This document shows positions 6,889-16,700 of a DNA stretch of 29,408 nt, one piece after another. The DNA lies in the IMG/VR virus record IMGVR_UViG_3300036671_000194, positions 1 to 29,408 of that record; one strand, written 5' to 3'. The stretch comes from a virus. The number at the start of each line of letters is the position of its first letter. The stretch's first letter is position 1. Made by a program: the position numbers and the translations under genes. Under the pieces are notes generated by a model that worked only from the letters and a program-made list of their open reading frames with translations, did no database searches and was not told where the DNA came from.

Positions 6889-7995
6889 ATGCCATTATCT
6901 ATTAATCCTATTGCTCAAGCATACCAACAAGCATCCGACGCTGTTGCTCAGGCCACTACGCAGGCGCAGGCCAATTTAACAGAAGCATTGTCTAAGTTTG
7001 ACCTAGACAAAAAAATATCTGCACTGTCTGGAGAGCTAGGATCAGGGTTGAACGGGCTAACCGGCAATCTCAAAAACTTAGCTGGGCAAGCTACAGGAGC
7101 ACTGGGCGGAATCTCTGGCATGGGAGATATATCCACTACCATACAAAGCAAAGTTGGAGGTGCAATAAGCTCGCTGCAATCAGTGGCAGGCTCTACTAGC
7201 AATATTGCAGCAGACATACAGGGTGGTCTTAACAAGTTAACTGGTGGTAATCTTGCTGGTGGTCTGCAAACTCTTGCAGGTTCTATCAGCTCAGCAGCCG
7301 GCATGCTTAATAATATACTTAGTTTAAAAAGAGGAGCCAACATTCCTTCTGGAGCAGAAGCATTTATTAAACAGGGTCAGGCAATCAAACTACAACCCAG
7401 TGCTGCAAATGACTGGCGTGTAAGAATCACTTGTCAGTGGAACACATTTAATAGTCCAATATTTGCCTTGTTGCAAAATACCGGCGGGGTAGTATGGCCC
7501 TACATGCCCAACATAACAGTCAGTACCAAGGCAGAGTACACCGCAGTAAATTCAACTCACTCCAATTATACAACCAATTCTTACAAGTCCAGCATTGTAG
7601 ATGATATTCAAATCAGTGGAGAATTTACTTGTGAAACAGAAAGCGATGCAGCCTATTGGATAGCTGCCACAACATTTTTCAAAACTGCAACCAAAATGTT
7701 TTTTGGTCAAGGAGATCTTGCAGGTAACCCACCGTTGGTCTGTAACTTGACAGGATACGGTGCAAGTATTTTTGACAATGTTCCTGTTATTATCAAATCG
7801 TTCTCGGTGGATTTAAAAGATGATGTAAATTATATCAATTGCAACACATTCAACACCAACACATGGGTTCCTATTGTGAGCACCATAACTGTAACAGTAT
7901 CTCCAGCATACAACAGACAACGTATGAGACAGTTTAATCTACAAGATTATGCAAAAGGCAAAATGGCAGGTTCTGGACAACCAGGATACATCTAA
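6889..7995 (+). CDS. 48: Tail-tube cap/initiator-like baseplate protein (gp48/gp54 type, 368 aa)
   Basis: Likely a baseplate protein that starts or caps the tail tube. Residues 1-155 are low complexity, rich in Gly/Ala/Ser with regular hydrophobics (GSGLNGLTGNLKNLAGQATGALGG). Residues 170-350 look like a tail-tube beta-barrel domain: DWRVRITC, WPYMPNITVS and ISGEFTCETESDAAYWIAAT. The end (VSTITVTVSPAYNRQRMRQF) recalls the C terminus of T4 gp48. The length matches T4 gp48 (364 aa), and the position ahead of gene 53 fits. The ATG at 6889 is preferred because AAGGAAA lies 10 nt upstream; a TTG at 6880 would be only 1 nt from that site. It could instead be the gp54 equivalent; the tube-family call is firmer than the exact number. 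Confidence 0.7.
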   Translation: MPLSINPIAQAYQQASDAVAQATTQAQANLTEALSKFDLDKKISALSGELGSGLNGLTGNLKNLAGQATGALGGISGMGDISTTIQSKVGGAISSLQSVAGSTSNIAADIQGGLNKLTGGNLAGGLQTLAGSISSAAGMLNNILSLKRGANIPSGAEAFIKQGQAIKLQPSAANDWRVRITCQWNTFNSPIFALLQNTGGVVWPYMPNITVSTKAEYTAVNSTHSNYTTNSYKSSIVDDIQISGEFTCETESDAAYWIAATTFFKTATKMFFGQGDLAGNPPLVCNLTGYGASIFDNVPVIIKSFSVDLKDDVNYINCNTFNTNTWVPIVSTITVTVSPAYNRQRMRQFNLQDYAKGKMAGSGQPGYI

Positions 7996-7996
7996 C

Positions 7997-8296
7997 ATGG
8001 CAAACTATACCAACTACAGTCCTTGGGCAACAACATTACAAAATTCGTTGTACATGGAATTACTCAACATTCGCCCAGTGCCTGCGGAGCCGGACGATTT
8101 TCAATACATTATTGAAAATCAATATCGTCATCGTCCAGATCTGTTGGCATACGATCTTTATGGCAACGCCAAACTATGGTGGGTATTTGTTCAACGCAAC
8201 ATGAGTGTGTTGAAAGATCCTATCTACAATTTTGAACCAGGAATACAAATATACCTTCCTAAGAAAAGCAACTTAGAAAAGTTTTTAGGAATATAA
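7997..8296 (+). CDS. 53: gp53-like baseplate wedge protein (99 aa)
   Basis: This is a wedge component. The typical gp53 core is present: YIIENQYRHRPDLLAYDLYG, then KLWWVFVQRN, then KDPIYNFEPGIQIYLP. It is about half the length of T4 gp53 (196 aa), keeping the N-terminal core only. The start is the ATG at 7997, one base after the TAA of the previous gene (TAACATG). An upstream in-frame ATG at 7949 would overlap that gene by 47 nt and adds residues with no family similarity. The ATG lies about 34 nt into the tail of the tube-cap gene's terminal codons, so translation is likely coupled. Confidence 0.9.
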   Translation: MANYTNYSPWATTLQNSLYMELLNIRPVPAEPDDFQYIIENQYRHRPDLLAYDLYGNAKLWWVFVQRNMSVLKDPIYNFEPGIQIYLPKKSNLEKFLGI

Positions 8297-8301
8297 CAAA
8301 T

Positions 8302-10752
8302 ATGGCCACAATAGTAGATTATCTTGGTAAAGCCCTGAATCTTAAAAAACCTGACGGTACTCCACTGATTGCACTTCCTACTAATTCCACGATCAACACA
8401 GGTGCGGTTGCCAACATATCTAAACTTGTAACTTCAAAGGCAACAGATATATTAAAAAACGGTGTTTCGTCGGTAATACCGGATACCAAAACAACTGCAG
8501 GTACCGCAGTGAAGAATCTTCCAGCATTGGTCAAAAACCCAATGGAACAGTTTGCTTCCTCGTCTGTGTTGTGGACAATGTCGTGCCTAACTCCGTTGCA
8601 ATACAACAATCCAACTACATACAGAAATAGTCCTCAAGATTTAAAAAATGTAATTTTTTCTTCTGGTGGTAGATTTGACAGTCAGCGCACCAAAACATTT
8701 TATGGTGCACCAGAATATTTTATCAACAATTTTCAAATGAATTGTCTAATAGGTGCAAGTGAAAAAACAGGAAACAGCAACGCTATCAAATTCAGTTTTG
8801 ACATATACGAACCCTATTCAATGGGACTATTATTGCAAAGCATGCAGCTTGCAGCGGTTAATGCAGGATATTTAAATTACATCGACAATGCTCCTTATTT
8901 GTTGAAGATGGATATTGTCGGATACGATGAATTAGGCCAAGTAATAAAATCAGTCAAGCCCAAATTCTTTCCGATGAAATTGATCTCGGTAAAATTTAGT
9001 GTCAATGAAGGAGGCAGCTCCTACAAAATAGAAGCCATGCCTTACAATCATCAAGGATTTGCCGACAACATCAACACTACCTACAGTGATTTAAAACTAG
9101 TTGGTGACCCAAAAGGAGTTGGTAATGTAGTTGAACTGCTGAGTACCGGCAAGGCTAGTCTTGCAGCAGCCCTTAACCACAATGAAAATAAATTAAAAGA
9201 CGACGGAAAAATAGGAATACCAGACCAATACTATATAGAATTTCCAGAAATAGCCGGAGTCATGTACAGTAACGGAGCAAGTGTTCCAACGGTCAAAGGA
9301 GCCACAGCTAGCCCCTCGGCCCTAGAACCCAAAAATATAGTAGGTGGTATAGGAAAAAAAGAAGATATTGTATCAAAGCCAGTAAACTCAATTGGAACAG
9401 CCAGTTTAGGTTTTGATCAAAGCACCGGCGGCAACCAGATTTTTAAACGTTCACAAGATCAAATTGACGACAAGACAGGACTGGTCAAGCGAGATGGAAT
9501 GACAATTGATCCTAAACTACGAGCTTTTCAATTTGGTCAAAGTCAAACATTAACATCTATTATCAATCAGATTGTACTCAGTTCAGATTATGCTGCCAAG
9601 GCAATTGATCCTGCAAACACAGAGAATGGATTTATAAAATGGTTCAAACTTGATGTGCAAATTCAGTTGTTGGATATAGATCCTGTAACAGGTGACTACG
9701 CTAAAAAAATAATCTACAGAGTAGTTCCGTATCTTGTTCATCAAAGTATCTTTGCTAATCCAAGCTCTGCTCCTATTGGATATGCAGAATTGCAAAAACA
9801 AGTAGCCAAGGACTATCAATACATCTACACAGGGCAGAACGTAGATGTGTTAAAATTTGATGTCACTATTAACAACTTGTTTTATGCAGGTGTTGCTCCA
9901 AAAGCAGAAAAAGATGGCGCTAAAGTAAGCCTACAAGATCAAGGCGGAACAACAGAAAGAACAAACAACACGACTGAAACAGGCCAAGGACAAGCCCCTG
10001 GCGCACAAGCTGCACAAGCTGGCCGAGCTAGACCTAGACGTGATCCTAAACAGCTGGCAGGACTCAAAGGCGGATCAGGAATCAAATCAGTTGAGCAGAG
10101 CGTGGCAGAAAATTTTCAACAGGCATTTATTAGTGGAAACAGTGTTGACCTAGTTTCTGTAAGTTTAGAAATACTAGGAGATCCGTACTGGTTAATTGAC
10201 AGCGGCATAGGCAATTATTTTGCTGGAGTACCTTCTCAACAGTCGCAAATAACCAATGACGGTACAATGAATTACGAAAGCGGCAATGTGTATATCTATC
10301 TGACTTTTAGAACGCCAGTAGACATCAACGAAAAAACAGGTACATATGATTTTTCTATAGCAGGTAAAGAAAGTCCGTTCGGCGGCATATATCGAGTAAA
10401 CTCATGTGAAAATCATTTCCAAGATGGCACATGGAGACAAAAGTTAAAATGCTTAAGAATGCCTGGACCACAGGGCCCTGAAACTAACAAAACTACTCAA
10501 GGTAGTACGCCTTTGGTTATTGCTAAAGCAGATTCTTCTGCTACAGAAATTACCGAACCAGCTGCTCCTAGATCATCAAATATTGCTGGTGATACCGGCA
10601 ATTCAACATTGCAACCCACAGCAAATCCAACCACAACACCAAATAAACCTGTGGCAGGAAACCAGTTACCGTCTACTACAACAACAACTACTTCTAATCA
10701 GGTTAAACCTGTGACCGGTTTTAGATATTATAGAGATATAGGAAAACAATAA
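8302..10752 (+). CDS. Large baseplate hub protein, probably gp27-like (816 aa)
   Basis: Virion structural protein placed between genes 53 and 5, where T4-like marine phages keep a large hub protein. The N-terminal part includes FSFDIYEPYSMGLLLQSMQL and, at about 198-215, YLLKMDIVGYDELGQ, suggesting a hub or tube-adaptor beta domain. GDPYWLI and, near 693, FGGIYRVNSCENHFQDG resemble the closing domain of gp27/VgrG-type hubs. A Gln/Thr/Ala/Arg-rich linker lies near 548-590. Residues 720-816 form a Thr/Pro/Asn-rich tail (PSTTTTTTSNQ). At 816 aa it is about twice T4 gp27 (391 aa). The stop shares one base with the ATG of gene 5 (TAATG), as expected for hub and spike subunits made in equal amounts. 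The hub role is an inference from context and these motifs. Confidence 0.65.
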   Translation: MATIVDYLGKALNLKKPDGTPLIALPTNSTINTGAVANISKLVTSKATDILKNGVSSVIPDTKTTAGTAVKNLPALVKNPMEQFASSSVLWTMSCLTPLQYNNPTTYRNSPQDLKNVIFSSGGRFDSQRTKTFYGAPEYFINNFQMNCLIGASEKTGNSNAIKFSFDIYEPYSMGLLLQSMQLAAVNAGYLNYIDNAPYLLKMDIVGYDELGQVIKSVKPKFFPMKLISVKFSVNEGGSSYKIEAMPYNHQGFADNINTTYSDLKLVGDPKGVGNVVELLSTGKASLAAALNHNENKLKDDGKIGIPDQYYIEFPEIAGVMYSNGASVPTVKGATASPSALEPKNIVGGIGKKEDIVSKPVNSIGTASLGFDQSTGGNQIFKRSQDQIDDKTGLVKRDGMTIDPKLRAFQFGQSQTLTSIINQIVLSSDYAAKAIDPANTENGFIKWFKLDVQIQLLDIDPVTGDYAKKIIYRVVPYLVHQSIFANPSSAPIGYAELQKQVAKDYQYIYTGQNVDVLKFDVTINNLFYAGVAPKAEKDGAKVSLQDQGGTTERTNNTTETGQGQAPGAQAAQAGRARPRRDPKQLAGLKGGSGIKSVEQSVAENFQQAFISGNSVDLVSVSLEILGDPYWLIDSGIGNYFAGVPSQQSQITNDGTMNYESGNVYIYLTFRTPVDINEKTGTYDFSIAGKESPFGGIYRVNSCENHFQDGTWRQKLKCLRMPGPQGPETNKTTQGSTPLVIAKADSSATEITEPAAPRSSNIAGDTGNSTLQPTANPTTTPNKPVAGNQLPSTTTTTTSNQVKPVTGFRYYRDIGKQ

Positions 10753-13259
10753 TGGCAGAACAACAAAGACCGTCGGCCAGTAACGAAGGCAAAAGAAGCA
10801 AACTAGGAAACGGCCCATACTTGGCACGAGTAATAAGCCACCTTGACACTACATTCATGGGCGGCCTTGAAGTACAAATATTAAAAGATCAGTCTAACAC
10901 AGCAGGTGAAGATTCTGAAACATACTCTGCCAAATATGCAAGTCCATTCTTTGGGTATACTCCGTTTGAATTCATGGGACAAAATGATGGATCAAAATCT
11001 ACCATAGAAGGATTCAACGACACACAAAAATCGTACGGCATGTGGTTTATTCCGCCTGATGTGGGTGTCAACGTTCTTGTTATATTTGTTGACTCAGATG
11101 AAAGTCAGTGTTATTGGTTTGCCTGTGTGCCTGGTAGATACACCAACAACATGGTTCCAGCCATTGCAGGCAGTACCAACTATCAGCTAGACAGTGTAGA
11201 CAAAGCAAGATACGGCTCGTTGACAGATGGTGCTGGAAAACCTTTGCCTTTGCCTGTGGCGGAAATTAATAAAAGATATAATGCGTTTGGAGACACCAAT
11301 GGCGGCGCCAGAGAAATAGATCCAGAAAAAATTAAAAAAGTTGTTCACCCAATTGCAGATAGATTTTTAGAACAAGGTCTGTTGAGGGACGATGTCAGAG
11401 GAGTTACTACTTCGTCTGCTAGACGTTCGGTTCCTAGTTCAGTATTTGGCATATCAACACCAGGTCCAGTGGATCGACGAACAAATGCTAAAAAAGCAAA
11501 GATAGGAAAAATTGGCGACACCACAGAACCAGTTCCTGTAAGCAGATTAGGCGGCACACAACTTGTAATGGACGATGGTGATGATAGATATCACAGAGAA
11601 ACAACTGCCGCTGAGGGTCCTGTAAAATATCTTGATCTGTTAGATCCAGAAGTACAAAAAACACTCAACCAAGGATTGCCTACAGTTCCTTACAGCGAAT
11701 ATTTTCGTATTAGAACCAGAACCGGACACCAGCTGTTGATGCACAACAGTGAAGATCTAATCTACATTGCCAATGCCAGAGGCACCACCTGGATAGAAAT
11801 GACCAGCAATGGTAAAATTGATATTTTTGCACAGGACAGCATCAGCATAAGAACTGCAAATGATTTGAATATAAGTGCTGATAGAGATTTGAATTTTGCC
11901 GCCTCTAGAGATATTAATTTCAATGCAGGCAGAGATTATAAATTAACAGTTGCCAACAATAGTGATGTTGTTGTAGGAGTCAACCATACTGTTACTATTG
12001 GTGCAAATCACAATTTTACAGTTGGAGCCAATCAGAAACTAACAGTGGTTGCAAACAATGACATAGTTGTAGGCGCTGCTAACAAAATAACAACTGGTGG
12101 TACGCTGGATATTGCAACTGGTGGTATCCGTAAAGATTCTCAGGCTAGTTTTAATCTAAACAGCACCAGCGATAATAAATTTAGTTCTGGTGCCGATACC
12201 AGCATTTTAAGCAGTGGTAATCATATTGAAACAGCGGCTCGCATTGATATGAATGGCACAACTGCTGCCAAGGCAGCCGCAAGTGCAGCGCCTGGTAGTG
12301 CAGCTAGTCAAGCTACTCCTGCACTGTGGCCACGGCGTGTTCCTGAACACGAACCCTGGAAAGAACACGAACATTTTGACCCGGCCAAATTTATACCATC
12401 GCAAACTCAAGCAAGCACTAGTGCCAGTTCAGTATCAACAAATGCATCACCGTTGATCAACAGTGCATCAGACGAAGAAAACAGCGGCGCAAATACTACT
12501 CCTGAAGCCCGAACCGCAGCAAATCAAAAAGGTGACCAGGTAATTATACCTAGTGCAGGTGTCCCTGTTGGCGAGCAACCTAGCAATCCTGTGCCTATTA
12601 CACAAATGCAAAGATACTTCCTGGGAGAGTTGATCAAAATACTCAAACTAGATCCTGTAAACTGTTTAAAAAGTTCTAATCCTGCAGATCTAGCCCCAGG
12701 GGAAACGCCAGGAAATGCTCAAGCACTGGGCATGGCACTGGGACAGATTGAAGCCGAATGTGGATTCAGACCGCGAAACGAAAACTTGAATTACAGTGCG
12801 CCTAGACTAAGAGAAGTGTTTCCTAGTCGTGTTCGTACCAATGAATTTGCACAACAACTTGCAGCAGCAGGCCCAGAAGCAATTGGCAACACATTGTATG
12901 GAGGTAGATTTGGAAATGCAGCAAACGAAGGATATCTGTATCGTGGCCGCGGACTCATTGGCGTAACCTTCAAGGCAAATTACATCACGTACGGCAAGTT
13001 GGCAGGTTGTCCACAGATTCTTCAAAACCCTGATCTAGCAAATGATCCTATTATTACTACCAAACTTGCGGTTTCATTCTTAAATTCTAAAACAGTGTCT
13101 TGGACCAGTTTTAATTTTAATGCACTAGGTGAGCAGTTCCGTGTAGCAGTGGGTTATGCTGATCGAGGCGGCGCAGAAACAATAAAGCGCATAGGGCTAG
13201 GACGTGGATTCACCGCAAAACTGTTGAATGGCAGTTTAACACCATCCGCAAGCACGTAG
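10752..13259 (+). CDS. 5: gp5-like baseplate spike with C-terminal GH19-like glycosidase domain (835 aa)
   Basis: This is the central spike that pierces the cell envelope. Residues 20-145 form the gp5 OB-fold domain (GPYLARVISHLDTTFMGGLE, then the FIPPDVGVNVLVIF strand). A conserved middle (about 250-345) includes RLGGTQLVMDDGDDRY and RIRTRTGHQLLMHNSEDL. Residues 345-470 are the beta-helix with octad-like repeats (VVVGVNHTVTIGANHNF). A Ser/Thr/Ala-rich linker (490-615) leads to a C-terminal GH19 chitinase/lysozyme-like domain (about 618-835): GQIEAECGF (664-671, with candidate catalytic E667/E669), YRGRGLIGVTFKANY (730-744) and a NPDLA motif. In T4 gp5 the glycosidase domain is of T4-lysozyme type and sits between the OB fold and the helix. 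Here the order is OB, helix, GH19. Its substrate is probably peptidoglycan. Confidence 0.9.
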   Translation: MAEQQRPSASNEGKRSKLGNGPYLARVISHLDTTFMGGLEVQILKDQSNTAGEDSETYSAKYASPFFGYTPFEFMGQNDGSKSTIEGFNDTQKSYGMWFIPPDVGVNVLVIFVDSDESQCYWFACVPGRYTNNMVPAIAGSTNYQLDSVDKARYGSLTDGAGKPLPLPVAEINKRYNAFGDTNGGAREIDPEKIKKVVHPIADRFLEQGLLRDDVRGVTTSSARRSVPSSVFGISTPGPVDRRTNAKKAKIGKIGDTTEPVPVSRLGGTQLVMDDGDDRYHRETTAAEGPVKYLDLLDPEVQKTLNQGLPTVPYSEYFRIRTRTGHQLLMHNSEDLIYIANARGTTWIEMTSNGKIDIFAQDSISIRTANDLNISADRDLNFAASRDINFNAGRDYKLTVANNSDVVVGVNHTVTIGANHNFTVGANQKLTVVANNDIVVGAANKITTGGTLDIATGGIRKDSQASFNLNSTSDNKFSSGADTSILSSGNHIETAARIDMNGTTAAKAAASAAPGSAASQATPALWPRRVPEHEPWKEHEHFDPAKFIPSQTQASTSASSVSTNASPLINSASDEENSGANTTPEARTAANQKGDQVIIPSAGVPVGEQPSNPVPITQMQRYFLGELIKILKLDPVNCLKSSNPADLAPGETPGNAQALGMALGQIEAECGFRPRNENLNYSAPRLREVFPSRVRTNEFAQQLAAAGPEAIGNTLYGGRFGNAANEGYLYRGRGLIGVTFKANYITYGKLAGCPQILQNPDLANDPIITTKLAVSFLNSKTVSWTSFNFNALGEQFRVAVGYADRGGAETIKRIGLGRGFTAKLLNGSLTPSAST

Positions 13260-13285
13260 TATCAAACACATAATAGAGGAATATC

Positions 13286-13726
13286 ATGGCATCAACAAAA
13301 CTTTACAATCAAAAAATAGTAGCAACTTCAAATGCTCAGGTTACTAACAATCTAGGAGTTCTCACCTACAAGGGATTTAGTTCTGTTGAGTCTGCCAAGA
13401 ATTACAAACTGTATGATATTGATCTAGTCAAGCAGGATCTAATGAATCACTTTTACATTCGAAAAGGTGAAAAACTAGAGAATCCAGAGTTTGGCACAGT
13501 GATTTGGGACATGCTGTTTGAACCTTTTACAGACGATGTAAAAAAGATAATTGCCAAAGATGTAGAGGACATTGTCAATTACGATCCTAGAATTGCTGTA
13601 AAAGAAATACAAATTGATACCACAGATCAGGGTATTAGAATACAAGCTGACATAGTGTATGCGCCGTTTAACATAAACGAACGCATGACTTTTAACTTTG
13701 ACAAGACCAACTCCGTCATTATCTGA
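13286..13726 (+). CDS. 25: gp25-like baseplate wedge protein (146 aa)
   Basis: GPW/gp25 family wedge protein that links the hub to the wedges and helps nucleate the sheath. The characteristic core is present: LMNHFYIRKGEKLENPEFG (59-77), then TVIWDMLFEPFTDD and NYDPRI. The length is close to T4 gp25 (132 aa). A good Shine-Dalgarno (AGAGGA) precedes the ATG at 13286. It follows gene 5 by 26 nt and precedes gene 6, as in many contractile systems where gp25 and gp6 (J) homologues are adjacent. Confidence 0.94.
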   Translation: MASTKLYNQKIVATSNAQVTNNLGVLTYKGFSSVESAKNYKLYDIDLVKQDLMNHFYIRKGEKLENPEFGTVIWDMLFEPFTDDVKKIIAKDVEDIVNYDPRIAVKEIQIDTTDQGIRIQADIVYAPFNINERMTFNFDKTNSVII

Positions 13727-13742
13727 CCACTTAATTTTGTTA

Positions 13743-13750
13743 GATAAATA
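13743..13750 (+). promoter_or_regulatory. T4-type late promoter for gene 6
   Basis: GATAAATA, one base from TATAAATA, lies in the 42-nt gap between genes 25 and 6 and ends 18 nt before the ATG at 13769. AGGAA follows as the ribosome site. Confidence 0.5.
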
Positions 13751-13768
13751 TTGGTATAGGGACAGGAA

Positions 13769-16700
13769 ATGACCACAACAAGCAGACAAAATAATTTAAT
13801 TCTAAATCAAGATTGGACTAGAATCTATCAGACATTTAGAAGCGCTGATTTCAAATCTTACGATTTTGAAAATCTACGTCGGGTTATCATCACATATCTA
13901 CGTGAAAATTACCCAGAAGATTTCAACGATTACATTGAAAGTTCGGAGTACATGGCTCTTATTGATGCCATTGCTTTTCTTGGTCAAAGTCTGTCCTTCC
14001 GTATTGATCTAGCCAGCAGAGAGAATTTTATTGAGCTGGCAGAAACAAAAGAAAGCGTGCTACGTATTGCTCGCATGCTGAGCTACAATGCCAAACGAAA
14101 CATTGCTGCAACAGGCTTGTTGAAATTCACTTCAATATCCACAACAGATACTATTCTCGACAGCAATGGCAAAAATCTAGCACAACAGACTATTTCTTGG
14201 AATGATCCTACAAATACCAACTGGTTAGAACAGTTTATTCTGGTACTGAATTCTGCCATGAGCGACAATACAGAATTTGGCCGCAGTCAAGGATCTGCCA
14301 CTATTCAGGGTATTCCCACAGAACAATATCGTTTTAGAACAACCACCACAGATGTACCACTGTACGCATTCACTAAAACAGTAGCATCAAGGGGTATGCC
14401 ATTTGAAATAGTTAGTACAGCGTTTGCTAATAGTGAAAACATCTATGAAGAACCTCCAGTACCGGGAAATCAATTGGGATTTGTGTACAAAAATAACGGA
14501 GCAGGTCCTGGCAATGCCAACACTGGGTTCTTTTTGTTGTTCAGCCAAGGCACATTAGAGCTTGCTGATTTTTCAGTTGATGTGCCTACAACAAATGAAA
14601 AAATTGCTGTTGATGCATCAAACATCAACAATGATGACGTATGGTTATTTTCACTAACTTCAACCGGATCACAGTTGTCTGAGTGGACAAAAGTTTCCTC
14701 GTTAGTAGGAAACAACATTGCATACAACAGTGTAAATCAAAATATTAGAGATATATATGCCATAAACACGAAAGAAAATGACAATATTGATCTGGTGTTT
14801 GCCGATGGAGTGTACGGCAATTTACCACAGGGTGCGTTTAGAGTTTACTACAGAACAGGCAATGGATTATCCTATACTGTATATCCAGGAGACATGCGAG
14901 GAATTAATATCAGTATCAACTATGTAAATTCTACAGGAGTTGCGCATACATTAACAGTTGGGCTTGCTTTACAATCAACAGTTGCAAATTCAGCAGCATC
15001 TGAGGATATTGATTCTATTAGAACCAATGCACCAGCTGTATATTATACTCAGAATAGAATGATCACAGCTGAGGATTATAATTTAGCACCGTTATCTAGC
15101 TCACAAAATCTTATCAAGATCAAAGCAATTAACAGAACCTCTAGCGGTATTTCAAGAAATTATGATATTATTGATGCATCCGGAAAATACAGCTCGGTTA
15201 ACATTTTTTGCGATGACGGATACCTATTCAAAGAGACAGGGGAAAACACACTGTCTTTTAAATTCAATAGTAGAATAGATATTATTAATTTTATCAACAA
15301 CACCGTTGAACCTCAATTTACCAACGACGAAGTTTATAATTTTTACTTCACAAACTTTGACAAGATTTTATTCACAGATGTTGATACCGAATGGGTTTCA
15401 GTCACAACCACAACTCCAACTGGCTATTTTAAAAATCGTGTCGATAGCTCGTTATTAAAAGTTTCTAATTATTCTACAGGCAGTTTAAAATATTTTTATG
15501 TTGGTGCATTAATTAAATTTGTTCCACCAGCAGGATTTGCATTTAAAGATAGTAAATTGGTTGTAGTTGATGCAACAGATCCAGCGCAAACTGATAGACT
15601 ATGGACTGAAGCTGTTCAAATTGTAGGAGATGGAACCAATGCTGGCCGAGGAGTATTAACCAGCGGCCTTGGCCCAATCACCCTGAGCGATCAAGTGCCA
15701 ACTGGTGCAATTGCTACTAGAATTGTTCCTAGATTTGTAAACAATCTACCTATATCGTTGCAGACTGAAATTGTAAATCAGGCGTTTCAAAATTTAAATT
15801 TTGGTTTAAGATACAATATGCTGACATCAAGCTGGAACATTGTTACTTCGTCTAATCTTAATCTTGCTGGCAACTTTAGTTTAGGAAAAGAAGGAGACAC
15901 TACAAATACCAATGCTGATGCTTCATGGAGTGTGGCATTTGTTAAAGAAGCAGATAGTTACACAATCAGAGTAAGAAAGCTAATGTACGTGTTTGGTAGT
16001 GTTAACCAAAACAGATTTTATCTTGATACCAACGAAGAGTCGTACAATGACAGTGTAGGTGCAGTAATACAGGATCAAGTAAAAGTACTTGGAATAAACA
16101 CAGGAAGCAATTCAATTACAGAATTAAAACAAGATATTCCGTTTACGTTAATTGACACAATTAAATTTGATGATGGGTATGAAAGTACCAACGAAATCAA
16201 ATTGACATTTTACGATTCTAACAATAATGGAGTTATTGATAATCCAGATTCGTTTGAGCAAATTGTAGGAATAGACCAACAATTAAACTATCTATTTTTT
16301 AAAGAAACAACTGACCAATACGGATCTACGTTCTTTGAATTGTTAGACAATTCTAATAATTTTATTTTAATTAGAGAAAAAGAATCACTAGTTGATTTTA
16401 CAGATACAGTAACGTATCCAGCAGATCAGTTAATTTATTTTTATGATGTTGATGTTGACGTGGTTAAAAAAGTCAATAGGACAACCAACACATTAGATTT
16501 GATCACAAATTACAAGGCTAATATAGGTCGTCGCAATTTAAAATTTCAATACACACACAACGCCAGTGAGAACCGCAGAATAGATCCAAGTTCTAGCAAC
16601 ATAATTGATTTGTACATGTTGACAAGATCTTACAATGATGATTACAGACTGTATTTGTCAGGAGCTATATTAACAGAACCTGTTGCTCCTGACAGTGACA

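Noticed and set aside
7949-7996. Upstream ATG for gene 53
   Set aside because: It would overlap the previous gene by 47 nt, and the added residues do not resemble gp53.
8319-8609. Minus-strand reading frames inside the plus-strand structural genes (and similar ones elsewhere)
   Set aside because: They are shadows of strongly supported genes, lack ribosome sites and show no family motifs.
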